From positions 62,001-126,000 of the forward strand of contig NZ_FZOB01000003.1 in NCBI RefSeq assembly GCF_900188395.1: a stretch of 64,000 nt of DNA. Reading direction: 5' to 3'. A program made the translations under genes and the position numbers. Origin of the DNA: Desulfurobacterium atlanticum (GTDB lineage: Bacteria; Aquificota; Aquificia; Desulfurobacteriales; Desulfurobacteriaceae). Numbering within the stretch: position 1 is the first letter of the stretch; each line of letters opens with the position of its first letter. The notes beneath the pieces are model-generated. The model ran no database searches. It had not been told where the DNA came from and saw nothing but the letters and a program-made list of their open reading frames with translations. This document shows, piece by piece, positions 28,856 through 38,297 of this stretch.

Positions 28856-30159
28856 CCGTACCTCTTTTTGATTATTTCTGCCACATCTTCCAACCTGTTT
28901 CCTCTTGACCCTTTTATGAGAACGGTCTTTCCAGAAAATTCAAAAGTTTCTATAAAAGAGAGAATTTCATTTCTGTCTTCAAAATGATACCCCTTTCCTT
29001 TAAAACTGTTAAGATAAAACAGACCGTTTTTTCCGAAAAAAATGGCTTCTTCAACATGATGAGTGTTTAAGAACTCTCCTATCTCTTTGTGGAGTTTTTC
29101 GGAGAATTTTCCCAGTTCCAGCATTTCTCCAAGAATTGCAACTTTAGGTGAGGTATACTGTGAAAGCACTTCTATTGCATTCTTCATAGACTCAGGATTT
29201 GCGTTGTAGAAATCTTTTATCAAAGTAATATTTCCTACTCTTTCTATTTCCATTCTCCATTTTGGTGGCTTAAAAGTTTCTATAGCCTCTGTTAGCTCTT
29301 TTAAATTTATACCTAAGAGTTTTCCTACTAAAAGAGTGATTATTACGCTATTTACGATACCTTTACCAGGGACTTTAATTGTACCTTTAACTGTTTCTCC
29401 AAGGATTTTGACGGTAAAAAGAGTTTTATTTTTCTCCTTGTTTATGTTAATAATTTCGCCATCTCCACCTTGCCCGAAAAACAGTCCATTTTTAAGTCTT
29501 TCTCTGTACTTTATGGGAGCGATTGGAAAAGCTTCTTTACTGAATATGGATAGTTTTTCTTCTTCAAGGTTTTCAAACGTTTTAAATCCTTCAAGATGTG
29601 CTGCAGAAACAGTTGTAAGTATTGCTATATCAGGTTTTGCAAGATTTGTTAATGTTTCAATTTCCCCGGGAGCACTTGTTCCTATCTCCTGGATGTGAAT
29701 GTCGGAGTTTTTGAGATTGGCAAGGGTGTAACTTACTCCTAATAGGTTGTTGTAGCTTTCTATACTTGCTTCGCAGGAGAAAAATCTTCCGATGGTATGT
29801 TTTAAAAGCTCTTTTGTGGTTGTTTTTCCGACAGAACCGGTGATTCCTATCACTTTTCCCCTGTATTTTTCTCGCTTATATTGAGCTAATTTTATAAGGG
29901 ATTGGGAAGTGTCTTTTACAACTATTTTGGCTATGTTTGTTTCTATATTTTTTGAGACTAAAGTAGCTGCTGCTCCTTTGTTTTCTGCATCTTTTATAAA
30001 TAGATGTCCATCACGACTGCCTTTTATCGGAATGAAAACTTTTCCTTCAGATATCTTTCGTGAATCAAACTCAAACCCTTCAATTTTTTTTGAATAGTTT
30101 TTTTCGCCTACTATAAGTTTTCCATCTACAATTTCAGCCAACTGTTTTATTGTTATCAT
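28852..30159 (-). CDS. murF: UDP-MurNAc-tripeptide--D-Ala-D-Ala ligase
   Basis: A 435-residue Mur ligase. The ATP motif GITGSVGKTTTKEL lies near residue 106; EIGTSAPGEIETL and DFYNANPESM (about 310-320) are MurF-type segments. It adds D-Ala-D-Ala to UDP-MurNAc-tripeptide in the cytoplasm. It overlaps the end of murE by 26 bases and the start of ddl by 4, giving an uninterrupted precursor-assembly block murE-murF-ddl. Confidence 0.95.
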   Translation of the reverse strand: MITIKQLAEIVDGKLIVGEKNYSKKIEGFEFDSRKISEGKVFIPIKGSRDGHLFIKDAENKGAAATLVSKNIETNIAKIVVKDTSQSLIKLAQYKREKYRGKVIGITGSVGKTTTKELLKHTIGRFFSCEASIESYNNLLGVSYTLANLKNSDIHIQEIGTSAPGEIETLTNLAKPDIAILTTVSAAHLEGFKTFENLEEEKLSIFSKEAFPIAPIKYRERLKNGLFFGQGGDGEIININKEKNKTLFTVKILGETVKGTIKVPGKGIVNSVIITLLVGKLLGINLKELTEAIETFKPPKWRMEIERVGNITLIKDFYNANPESMKNAIEVLSQYTSPKVAILGEMLELGKFSEKLHKEIGEFLNTHHVEEAIFFGKNGLFYLNSFKGKGYHFEDRNEILSFIETFEFSGKTVLIKGSRGNRLEDVAEIIKKRYG

Positions 30160-31594
30160 TTAATGCCTCAAGAACTGTTTTTTTATCACTGAAAAACTGT
30201 TTTACCCCGTTAATTTCCTGATATTCGTCAGGCCCTTTGCCAGCAATAATCACTATACCTTTCCTGTGTTTAATAGCAGTTTTTATAGCTTTTTCTCTGT
30301 CTCTTATCACTTCTGCTTTTTCCATGTTGCATCCGGATAGAATCTCTTCCACTATTTTATCTGGATTTTCAAAGCGCGGATTATCATCGGTTATAATTAC
30401 TCTATCTGCGTATTTACAGGCGATTGCTCCCATGACAGGTCGCTTACTTTTATCGCGGTTTCCACCACATCCAAATACAACGGTTAGATGTTTCTGAGGA
30501 TAGAGTTCTTTCAATGTTTTTAAAACTTTCTCAAGAGCATCTGGAGTGTGGGCGTAATCTATAAATATGCCAGGGGCTATTTCTTCAAGTCTTCCCGGAA
30601 CAGAAATATCTTTAAATACATGTTTCATTCTTTCAATATCAATATCCAGATAGTTTAAAATAGAGACTGCTGCGGCTATGTTGTAAACGTTGAATTTTCC
30701 TTTAAGGTTGGTTTTTAGTTTTAAGTTTTTAAACGGAAGAGAAAGTTCTATCTCACTAAATCCGTTTTTGTGAATGTATTTTTCTATTTTTATATCACCA
30801 CTGTAACCGTAGCTTACCATCTTAAATTGGTGTATGGCCTTTAATCCTGCTATAATTCTCCCGAAGAAATCGTCGCTGTTTGTGGCAAAAATCCCCTCTT
30901 TTTTTATGAAGTCTGTAAATTTATACTTTGCAAGGAAATAGCTATGTATGTTTTTGTGAAAATCAAGATGTTCAGGAGAAAGGTTGGTAAAAATTCCAGC
31001 GTTGAATTTAATCCCTTCTATTCTGTGAAGTGAGATAGAATGGGATGAAACTTCCATTACAGCGTATTCTGCTCCTTCATTAACCATCCGCTTTAATAGC
31101 TGGTTAAGTTTTATCGGAGGTGGAGTTGTTCTGTCCGCTTTTTCGCAAGATAACGGAGTGATATAGTAAACGCTCCCGATTAATCCTACTTTTTTTCCGA
31201 GGTTTTTAAGAGCTTGATAGATTATAAAAGATGTTGTTGTTTTACCATTTGTTCCTGTTATTCCAATAAGTTTCAGTTTTTCTGAAGGTTTCCCGTGAAA
31301 GGTATGAGCTATATTCCCTAAAGTTTTCCTTATGTTTCGGGTTTTTATAAGGGATATTTTTCTGTTTTTAAACTTTTTCAAACGTTCGGCGTCAGAACCT
31401 ATTACCGCTACGGCTCCTTTTTTAATTGCATCTTCTATAAAATCGTGTCCATCACGTTGAAATCCTTTAACCGCAAAAAAAAGATAGCCAGGCTTTATGT
31501 GCCGGCTATCTTCTGCAATACCTTTGATGTCAGTATCGTAAAATTGTATTATTTCAATATCTTTCTCTTCATTTATTAGGTTTGACAGTTTCAA
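30134..31594 (-). CDS. murE: UDP-MurNAc-L-Ala-D-Glu--diaminopimelate ligase
   Basis: A 486-residue Mur ligase with the ATP motif LIGITGTNGKTTTSF near residue 113. The C-terminal domain contains TDDNPRFENPD; the DNPR motif is the known marker of meso-diaminopimelate specificity, so the wall is DAP-type. MEVSSHSISLHRIEG is also typical of MurE. It overlaps a YtxH-like gene by 4 bases upstream and murF downstream. Confidence 0.96.
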   Translation of the reverse strand: MKLSNLINEEKDIEIIQFYDTDIKGIAEDSRHIKPGYLFFAVKGFQRDGHDFIEDAIKKGAVAVIGSDAERLKKFKNRKISLIKTRNIRKTLGNIAHTFHGKPSEKLKLIGITGTNGKTTTSFIIYQALKNLGKKVGLIGSVYYITPLSCEKADRTTPPPIKLNQLLKRMVNEGAEYAVMEVSSHSISLHRIEGIKFNAGIFTNLSPEHLDFHKNIHSYFLAKYKFTDFIKKEGIFATNSDDFFGRIIAGLKAIHQFKMVSYGYSGDIKIEKYIHKNGFSEIELSLPFKNLKLKTNLKGKFNVYNIAAAVSILNYLDIDIERMKHVFKDISVPGRLEEIAPGIFIDYAHTPDALEKVLKTLKELYPQKHLTVVFGCGGNRDKSKRPVMGAIACKYADRVIITDDNPRFENPDKIVEEILSGCNMEKAEVIRDREKAIKTAIKHRKGIVIIAGKGPDEYQEINGVKQFFSDKKTVLEALNDNNKTVG

Positions 31595-31896
31595 GCTTCC
31601 TGCTCATCTCCTTTTATTGCTTCTTCAAGTTTTTGAATTTTTGTTTCAACCTCATCAAGTATGTCTTTTTTCTCTTCTTCTGTAAGTTCTTCTTCAGGTG
31701 CTGCTATTAATGTCTGAATATTTTCAGCTATTTCTTTTACAAGTTTTTTAGCTCTTTCTGGAAGGTCGCTTTCCTTAAGCTGTTCCTGTAGCTCTTGAAG
31801 TTTCTCCATTATCTCTTCTTTTCTTGTTGTTGCAAGGTATGTTGCTCCTGCACCTACAAGGCTACCAAGAATAAACATTATTGTTCCTCTTTTCAT
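31591..31896 (-). CDS. YtxH-like small membrane-anchored protein
   Basis: A 101-residue protein. Residues 5-24 are a Gly-rich hydrophobic segment (MFILGSLVGAGATYLATT) and the rest is a highly charged helix, likely coiled coil, as in YtxH-domain proteins. Its function is unknown. It is coupled to murE by a 4-base overlap and preceded by GGAGGA, so it is the head of, or an early gene in, the wall/division operon. Confidence 0.7.
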   Translation of the reverse strand: MKRGTIMFILGSLVGAGATYLATTRKEEIMEKLQELQEQLKESDLPERAKKLVKEIAENIQTLIAAPEEELTEEEKKDILDEVETKIQKLEEAIKGDEQEA

Positions 31897-31957
31897 TTCA
31901 TCCTCCTGAATTTGTTCTCCGTTAATTAATTTATTTATAAACTTGCTTTGCTACAAG

Positions 31958-33700
31958 CTATTTTAGTCTTTTTAAAATCTCTTTTGCTCTTTGAAGAATA
32001 TCTTTTTCTCCTTCAATACTTTTAGGTTTTGATTCCATTTTTTGGACGGCGTTTTTAAGCAGTTCTTTTGCTTTATCCCATTTTCCTGTGTAGTAGTAGC
32101 ATTCTCCAAGATGTTCTTCCACTACAGGATCTTTATTGCTAAGTTTGTAAGCCTTTTCAAGGATTTTGCAGGCTTTCTCATAATTTCTGAGTTTAAAAAG
32201 CACCCATCCATAGGTATCTATGTATGCAGGATTTTCTGGTCGCAGTTTTAAGACTTTTTTTATTAGCTTCATTGCTTCTTCCAGATTTTCTCCTCTGTTG
32301 GCGTAGATATAGGATAGGTAATTTAGAGCAGCAACATTATTGGGATTTATCTCTATGACTTTTTTCAGGTAGGTTACCGTTTCATTTTCAAGATCAAGTT
32401 TATCGGATATTACTGCAAGAGAGAAGAGAATCTTTTCATCCGTTCTGTTTTCTTCTGCAAGCTTTTTGAGTAGTTTGTATGCTCTATTAATGTTTCCGGT
32501 ATCTGCTTCTATTTGTGCTATTTTAAGGATATATTCTGGTTTTTTTGTTAGCTGGTAGAGTCTTTCGTAGTAAGCTTTTGCTTCGTCAATTTTGTTGTTT
32601 TCGGCGTAAATGTTTGCGAGTCTTTCCATAACTGTTGTATTTTCTGGAAACAGGTCAAGGGCTTTTTCGTAAGCTTTTATCGCTTTATCCTTTTCTCCTG
32701 TGATTTCATAAGATATTCCAAGCATTAGATAAGCATTTGGATTGTTAGGGTTTAGTTTCGTTATTCTTTCTATTATAGGGATAACCTTGCTGTATTCCTT
32801 TAATTCAAGCAGACTTGTTGCAACTTCTGTGAGGTTTTTGAGATTGTAAGGTTCCATCTCAACTATTCTGTTTAATGTTTTAACAGCTTTTTCCTTTTCT
32901 CCTGAAATTATGTAGATTTTGACAAGCTCTTTTAGTAGAGGCAGGGAAGGATTTTTCTGTGCTGCTTTTTCCATAAAGTTTTTAATTTTTTTACTTTTGT
33001 TATTTTTGTATATCTCAAGTAAAAGTTTATAGGTGTTCTCATTTTCTGGGTCAAGTTTTGCGGCTTTTATCAGCTCTTTTTCACTTTCTTTGAAATTTTT
33101 TTCCTGGAACAGAGTGTATCCGAGCAGGAAATGGAGCGTTGGATTTGTGTTATCAATTTTAATTCCTTTCCTGATAACCTTTTCCGCTTCTCTGGTTTTA
33201 CTTTCCTGCAGCAAAAGTTTCCCGTATATAACAAAGTCTTTCGGATTTTTTGAAATTTCTGTAAGTTTCCTGTACACTTCTTTTGCCTTTTCTTTGTTTC
33301 CTTTCATTATGTAAAGCGTGCCAAGCAATCTTAAAGTTTTTTCTTTTAAAGGGTTGTCCTTTATGGAAGCGGCTTTTTCAGCAAGATTTATTGCTTTTTC
33401 AAGGCGGTTTACCGAGGCGAAAAACATGCTCCCTTTGAGTAGAAGTTCCGGATTATCAGGTTCAATCTTTAATGCTTCAGTTAAAAATTCTTCTGCTCTT
33501 TTGGTTTCCCTTCGTTTTGATGCAAGAGAGAAATTCATGTAGTAAAAGATAAATTTGTTTGTTTTGATAGTTTCTCGCTTTCTGGTTTTTTCTTTCTTTT
33601 CAATTTTGGGAGATTCTATATCGGTTTTTGGTGGGCGTTTTTTAGGGAAGCATCCTGTTACTATAAAGGCAGATAGGAAGATGAAAAGTTTTTTTGTCAT
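31958..33700 (-). CDS. TPR-repeat lipoprotein
   Basis: A 580-residue protein. The signal peptide ends at a lipobox, FIVTGC, so the mature protein is lipidated at Cys17. From about residue 50 to the end it is built of about 15 tetratricopeptide repeats (for example NPNAYLMLGISYEITGEKDK and NPAYIDTYGWVLFKLRNYEK). TPR lipoproteins serve as scaffolds; no enzyme domain is visible. It is on the same strand upstream of the ytxH-murE operon, and divergent from recG. Confidence 0.85.
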   Translation of the reverse strand: MTKKLFIFLSAFIVTGCFPKKRPPKTDIESPKIEKKEKTRKRETIKTNKFIFYYMNFSLASKRRETKRAEEFLTEALKIEPDNPELLLKGSMFFASVNRLEKAINLAEKAASIKDNPLKEKTLRLLGTLYIMKGNKEKAKEVYRKLTEISKNPKDFVIYGKLLLQESKTREAEKVIRKGIKIDNTNPTLHFLLGYTLFQEKNFKESEKELIKAAKLDPENENTYKLLLEIYKNNKSKKIKNFMEKAAQKNPSLPLLKELVKIYIISGEKEKAVKTLNRIVEMEPYNLKNLTEVATSLLELKEYSKVIPIIERITKLNPNNPNAYLMLGISYEITGEKDKAIKAYEKALDLFPENTTVMERLANIYAENNKIDEAKAYYERLYQLTKKPEYILKIAQIEADTGNINRAYKLLKKLAEENRTDEKILFSLAVISDKLDLENETVTYLKKVIEINPNNVAALNYLSYIYANRGENLEEAMKLIKKVLKLRPENPAYIDTYGWVLFKLRNYEKACKILEKAYKLSNKDPVVEEHLGECYYYTGKWDKAKELLKNAVQKMESKPKSIEGEKDILQRAKEILKRLK

Positions 33701-33763
33701 TCTTTTTCCTCAAAATTTGCTAAACTGATAGATAAATTATATCACCTTTGATAGGGAATATTT

Positions 33764-36208
33764 ATGAAGGAAGCGGTTGAGAATATTCGTAAATTGTTAA
33801 CATTGCTTGTAAAAGAGGATTTCAAATATTTTAACAGAGTTAAAAATCCTGATAAAGCTTTATTGCTTTATCTCGGGCAAATTAAGCCTTTTGTTTCAGG
33901 CAGAGAGAAGAAATTTATAGAGAAAGTGGAAGGATATCTTAAGGAATTTGATATTCTTTCTCAGGAGCAAAAGAAACGTTTAATGAAGGAACTTCATACA
34001 GTTTTTACATTAAAGTTTTCCACTGAAGAGATAGAGCGAAATTTAAAAGAAAGGAAAGAAAGGGTTGTATCTAATATTAGGAAATCTTTCTTTTCCCTTG
34101 ACAAATATCCGGTTAAAGCATTTTTCCAGCCTGTTAGCACTGTTAAGTCTTTAAAACCGCAAAATGTTAAAAGACTTAAAAAGCTCGGGCTTGAGACGAT
34201 TTATGATGTGCTCTTCTATCTTCCTTACAGGTATGAAGATCGCACCACAGTAACTCCTTTAAATCTTCTAAAAGATGGCGAAACCGCTCTTGTTAAGGGA
34301 AAGGTTGTAAATGTTTTAGAAAGTAAAACAAAAAAAGGGAAGAAGCTTTTGAAGGCTGTAATTTATGACACTCACGGAAAGTTAACTCTTCTCTTTCTCC
34401 AGCCGAGAATCTTTGGTTTTTATAAAAAACTTTTCTTTCAGGCGAAAGAGCTTGATAAAGAGATTATTGCATACGGAAGGGTAAGAAGAAGCGGTCTTTC
34501 TTTTACGATGGTTCATCCTGAAATAGAAATTTATGAACCGGGAAGAAAGTTTAATAAAGTTGGAGTTATTTTACCTGTGTATCACTTGTCTGAAGGTTTG
34601 AAGCAAAATACTGTAAGAAGGGATATAGCTGCCGTTGTCAAAAATGCTGTTCCTCGTTTTCCAGAGTATCTTCCGCAGGATATTTTGAAGAAGCGGCAGC
34701 TTCCTGATATAGCAGAGTCTATCTGGAATGTTCACTTTCCTTCAGGGGATGTTGATGCACTTGGAGAGTTTAAAACACCGTTTCAAAAGAGATTGATATA
34801 TGATGAGCTTTTTCTCTTTCAGCTTATTCTTGCCTTCTTGAGAAAGAAAATGAAAAAGGAAAAAGGAATAGCTTTTCCGGTTGATGAGGGAATGATAGAA
34901 GAGTTTAAAAAACATCTTCCTTTTAAGTTAACATCTGCGCAGGAAAAGGTGTTGTTTGAAATAGTTGCTGATATGAGAAAGGATGAACCTATGAACAGGC
35001 TGGTTCAGGGGGATGTTGGAAGCGGGAAGACCGTTGTTGCGGCTGCCTCTGCTTTTTTTGCTGTTAAAAGTGGTTATCAGGTGGCGGTTATGGCTCCAAC
35101 AGAGATTCTTGCCAACCAGCATTTTAAAAAGTTTAAAGAGTTTTTATTTCCATTTGGAATTAAGGTTGGTATTTTAACCGGAAGTATGACGCAGAAAGAA
35201 AAGAATACGATGCTTAAAGCTATACAGAGCGGTTATTTTGATGTGGTTGTCGGGACTCATGCTTTGATTCAGGATAAAGTTGAATTCAAGAATCTTGGTC
35301 TTGTTATAATTGATGAGCAGCATAGGTTTGGTGTAAAGCAAAGAGCTGAGCTTAAGAATAAAGGCAGGCAGCCAGATTTTCTTGTTATGACGGCTACTCC
35401 TATACCGCGGACACTTGCTTTAACAGCCTATGGAGACCTTGATATTTCTATCATTGATGAGCTTCCGGCAGGAAGAAAGCCTGTAAAGACAAAAATTGTG
35501 TTTGATGATGAGATAGATAAGGTTGTTTCTTTTTTGAAGAAGGAGCTTGAAAAGGAACACAGGGTTTACGTTGTTTATCCGCTTGTTGAAGAATCTGAAA
35601 AGATGGAACTTAAAGCGGCTACAGAGATGTATCATTTCTGGCGGGAGAAGCTTAAAGGGTTTCAGGTTGGGCTTTTACACGGAAAGATGAAGCAGGAAGA
35701 GAAAGATAAGGTTATGGAAAAGTTTAAAGAGGGAGAATATCAGGTGCTTGTTTCAACAACGGTTATAGAGGTTGGAGTTGATGTGCCAGAAGCTACTGTA
35801 ATGGTTATAGAGCATGCAGAAAGATTTGGGCTTGCACAGCTTCACCAGTTAAGAGGACGTGTTGGAAGGAGTGATAGGCCGTCATACTGTTTTTTAGTTA
35901 CTAAAAGGACTGTGGGAGAGGATGCCATTAAGAGGCTGAAAATTCTTGAAAGCACGAATGATGGCTTTAAAGTTGCTGAGGCTGACCTTGCTTTCAGGGG
36001 TCCTGGTGAGCTTACAGGAACAAGGCAGTCTGGGGTTGGAGAGTTTAAGATTGCAGACCTTAGAAGAGATTTTGAGATACTTAAAAAGGCAAGAGAAGAT
36101 GCCTTTGAGCTAATTGAAAAGAATCCTGAACTTTCGGGACTTGAGAATCTGAAAGAGCTTTTAAATTATAAAATTCCGGATGGTATTGATCTTGTTGGAG
36201 TAGGCTAA
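33764..36208 (+). CDS. recG: ATP-dependent DNA helicase RecG
   Basis: An 814-residue RecG that remodels stalled forks and branched DNA. The wedge/OB domain begins near residue 130 (RLKKLGLETIYDVLFYLPYRYEDRT), followed by two helicase domains: Walker A LVQGDVGSGKTVVA, box II IIDEQHRFGVKQR, motif III MTATPIPRTLAL and motif VI HQLRGRVGRSD. About 120 extra residues precede the wedge domain, making it longer than E. coli RecG (693); similar extensions are known in Thermotoga RecG. It is 11 bases upstream of a glycosyltransferase gene. Confidence 0.96.
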   Translation: MKEAVENIRKLLTLLVKEDFKYFNRVKNPDKALLLYLGQIKPFVSGREKKFIEKVEGYLKEFDILSQEQKKRLMKELHTVFTLKFSTEEIERNLKERKERVVSNIRKSFFSLDKYPVKAFFQPVSTVKSLKPQNVKRLKKLGLETIYDVLFYLPYRYEDRTTVTPLNLLKDGETALVKGKVVNVLESKTKKGKKLLKAVIYDTHGKLTLLFLQPRIFGFYKKLFFQAKELDKEIIAYGRVRRSGLSFTMVHPEIEIYEPGRKFNKVGVILPVYHLSEGLKQNTVRRDIAAVVKNAVPRFPEYLPQDILKKRQLPDIAESIWNVHFPSGDVDALGEFKTPFQKRLIYDELFLFQLILAFLRKKMKKEKGIAFPVDEGMIEEFKKHLPFKLTSAQEKVLFEIVADMRKDEPMNRLVQGDVGSGKTVVAAASAFFAVKSGYQVAVMAPTEILANQHFKKFKEFLFPFGIKVGILTGSMTQKEKNTMLKAIQSGYFDVVVGTHALIQDKVEFKNLGLVIIDEQHRFGVKQRAELKNKGRQPDFLVMTATPIPRTLALTAYGDLDISIIDELPAGRKPVKTKIVFDDEIDKVVSFLKKELEKEHRVYVVYPLVEESEKMELKAATEMYHFWREKLKGFQVGLLHGKMKQEEKDKVMEKFKEGEYQVLVSTTVIEVGVDVPEATVMVIEHAERFGLAQLHQLRGRVGRSDRPSYCFLVTKRTVGEDAIKRLKILESTNDGFKVAEADLAFRGPGELTGTRQSGVGEFKIADLRRDFEILKKAREDAFELIEKNPELSGLENLKELLNYKIPDGIDLVGVG

Positions 36209-36219
36209 AAGGAGAATGG

Positions 36220-37758
36220 ATGAGTTTAAGAGAGAAAGTAGGAAAATATGAATTTTTATTAATGGTGCTTGTAGTATTTGCATTTTTCTTGCCTCTTGGA
36301 CTTTACCCCCTTTTTGACCTTGATGAGGGAGCTTTTAGTGAAGCCACAAGGGAGATGCTTATTTCAGGTAATTACATTACCACATATCTTAACGGTGTTC
36401 CAAGGTTTGATAAGCCTATTCTAATATACTGGCTTCAGGCTTTGAGTGTTAAGATTTTTGGTCTTAATGAGTTTGCATTTAGATTTCCTTCTGCTTTAGC
36501 AGCTGCTTTCTGGGCAGCAGGAATCTATTTCTTCACAAAGAAATATTTTGGTAGAAGAAGTGCAATTTTTGCAACACTTTTTATGGTTTCATCTCTTCAG
36601 ATAAATATGATAGCAAAGGCGGCAATTGCAGATGCACTGCTTAATATGTTTATAGCTTTTTCAATGTTTTCCTTGTGGATATTTATAGAAAAGAAGGAAA
36701 ACAAGTATATTTATCTGTCGTTCCTTTTCATAGGATTTGGAACATTAACAAAAGGACCTGTAGCAATTTTGATTCCTCTTGCAACATTCTTTTTTTATTC
36801 CCTTTTTACACGGAACCTTGGGAAATTTTTTAAAGCTTTTTTTAACTTGAAAGGAATAGCAATTTTCTCTGCAGTGGCACTTCCATGGTACATTCTTGAG
36901 TATCTTGATCAGGGTATGAATTTTGTAAGAGGATTCTTTTTAAAACACAACCTTGAGCGGTTTAAAAAACCTTTAGAAAAGCACAGTGGCAGCTTTCTTT
37001 ACTACGTGCCGGTAATTCTTACCGGCTTACTTCCCTTTACCACTCTCTTTTTATCTTTTTTAAAGCGGATGAAAGAGTTTTTGTATAAGGATATAGGTCT
37101 ATTTCTTTCTATCTGGTTTTTCTTTGTTTTTCTCTTCTTCTCTTTTTCGGGAACGAAGCTACCTCACTATGTGATTTACGGATATACTCCAGTTTTTATA
37201 TTTATGGGAGCTGTGTTTGATAAATTTTATAAGGGAGTTGATTTAAAACTTGTAGTTCCTCCTTTGATTCTTTTGATTTTTCTCTTTTTCTTTCCAGATA
37301 TTGCTGTTTTTTCAAAGCGATTTATTAAAGATATGTATATAAAAGCTCTGCTTGATGGTGTTCCGGAGTATTTTAATTTTACCTACAGAGTTTTGATAGC
37401 TGTTTGTGGTGGAGTGATTTTAGCAATACCTTTTATAAAACTGGATAGAGTGGTAAAACTTTTTATTGTTTCTTTTTCGTTCCTTTTTGTCGTAAACTAC
37501 GTTGTTGCACCATCTTATGCCAATGTTGTGCAGCTTCCTATAAAGGAGGCTGGGTTAATTGCGAAAGATAAAGGATACAAAGTTGTTATGTATGGCTTAA
37601 ATGTTCCAAGTTTTATTGTTTATTCTGAAAGGCTTGTTGAAAAGAGAAAACCAAAAAAAGGCGATGTTGTTCTAACTAAGATTTCAAAGCTTAAAAATAT
37701 AAAATCCTACGAAATAATTTATCACAAAAACGGTATCTATCTTATAAAGGTAAAGTAG
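36220..37758 (+). CDS. GT39/ArnT-like membrane glycosyltransferase
   Basis: A 512-residue protein with about 12 predicted membrane spans. The first periplasmic loop has FDLDEGAFSEATREML followed by PRFDKPILIYWLQ; the DE pair and the KP(I/P)L-W segment are the hallmark of ArnT/PMT-type transferases that use polyprenyl-phosphate sugars. It probably adds a sugar to lipid A or another envelope molecule at the outer face of the inner membrane. The donor and acceptor are not readable. A perfect hairpin begins at its stop codon. Confidence 0.85.
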   Translation: MSLREKVGKYEFLLMVLVVFAFFLPLGLYPLFDLDEGAFSEATREMLISGNYITTYLNGVPRFDKPILIYWLQALSVKIFGLNEFAFRFPSALAAAFWAAGIYFFTKKYFGRRSAIFATLFMVSSLQINMIAKAAIADALLNMFIAFSMFSLWIFIEKKENKYIYLSFLFIGFGTLTKGPVAILIPLATFFFYSLFTRNLGKFFKAFFNLKGIAIFSAVALPWYILEYLDQGMNFVRGFFLKHNLERFKKPLEKHSGSFLYYVPVILTGLLPFTTLFLSFLKRMKEFLYKDIGLFLSIWFFFVFLFFSFSGTKLPHYVIYGYTPVFIFMGAVFDKFYKGVDLKLVVPPLILLIFLFFFPDIAVFSKRFIKDMYIKALLDGVPEYFNFTYRVLIAVCGGVILAIPFIKLDRVVKLFIVSFSFLFVVNYVVAPSYANVVQLPIKEAGLIAKDKGYKVVMYGLNVPSFIVYSERLVEKRKPKKGDVVLTKISKLKNIKSYEIIYHKNGIYLIKVK

Positions 37759-38297
37759 CAGGATACTATGAAGTATCCTGCTATGCCTGAGAGGAAACCG
37801 ATTAGTCCTCCGACTAAAACATCAAACGGAAAGTGAGCTCCCATATATACTCTTCCTATTCCTATTGTTATTGCGTAGATTGTAAATACAAGTATCAGGA
37901 GTGGATTTGCGTAAAATATTATTGAGCCAAGAAGCGTAAAGGCAAAAGCGGAATCTGCTGAAGGAAAGCTTTTTAAAGTTACCTGCTCAAGAAGTTTTAC
38001 ATTTTCCATAAGTTTTGACGGTCTGTAGTGTTTAAATGTGTATTTGATTAAAGGCATAAGGATACCTGTAATAATCATTGACAGTGTAAGGTGGATGACA
38101 GCTTTTTTCCCTCCTGCAATGTAAAAAATTGGATAAAACAGAGGAAGGGAGTAAGTTTTTCCAAGACGGAAAAAGTATTTATAAAACGTGTTTAACCTGT
38201 CTATGTCTATGTTGTTTATTTTTCTGAAAAGCTTCACATTCCATTTCATTTTCATTTCCCAGTCAGGGGGAAAGAGTCTATCTTTCTTTTTTTTCAT
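37737..38297 (-). CDS. PAP2-family membrane phosphatase
   Basis: A 186-residue membrane protein with about five spans. Two of the three PAP2 motifs are intact: Lys85 to Arg92-Pro93 (K-x6-RP) and Arg149, His155, Asp159 (R-x5-H-x3-D). The middle motif, usually PSGH, reads PSAD (112-115), so its His is replaced by Asp. It would act on lipid phosphates such as undecaprenyl or lipid A phosphates if active. It overlaps the PHP gene upstream by 4 bases and the convergent transferase gene by 22. Confidence 0.82.
   Translation of the reverse strand: MKKKKDRLFPPDWEMKMKWNVKLFRKINNIDIDRLNTFYKYFFRLGKTYSLPLFYPIFYIAGGKKAVIHLTLSMIITGILMPLIKYTFKHYRPSKLMENVKLLEQVTLKSFPSADSAFAFTLLGSIIFYANPLLILVFTIYAITIGIGRVYMGAHFPFDVLVGGLIGFLSGIAGYFIVSCYFTFIR
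37756..37783. terminator. Perfect 12-bp hairpin at convergent gene ends
   Basis: TAGCAGGATACT and AGTATCCTGCTA pair perfectly around ATGA. The left arm starts with the stop codon of the plus-strand transferase; the whole structure lies inside the last codons of the minus-strand PAP2 gene. There is no T-run on the plus side; the minus side is followed by CTTTACCTTT. Confidence 0.55.
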
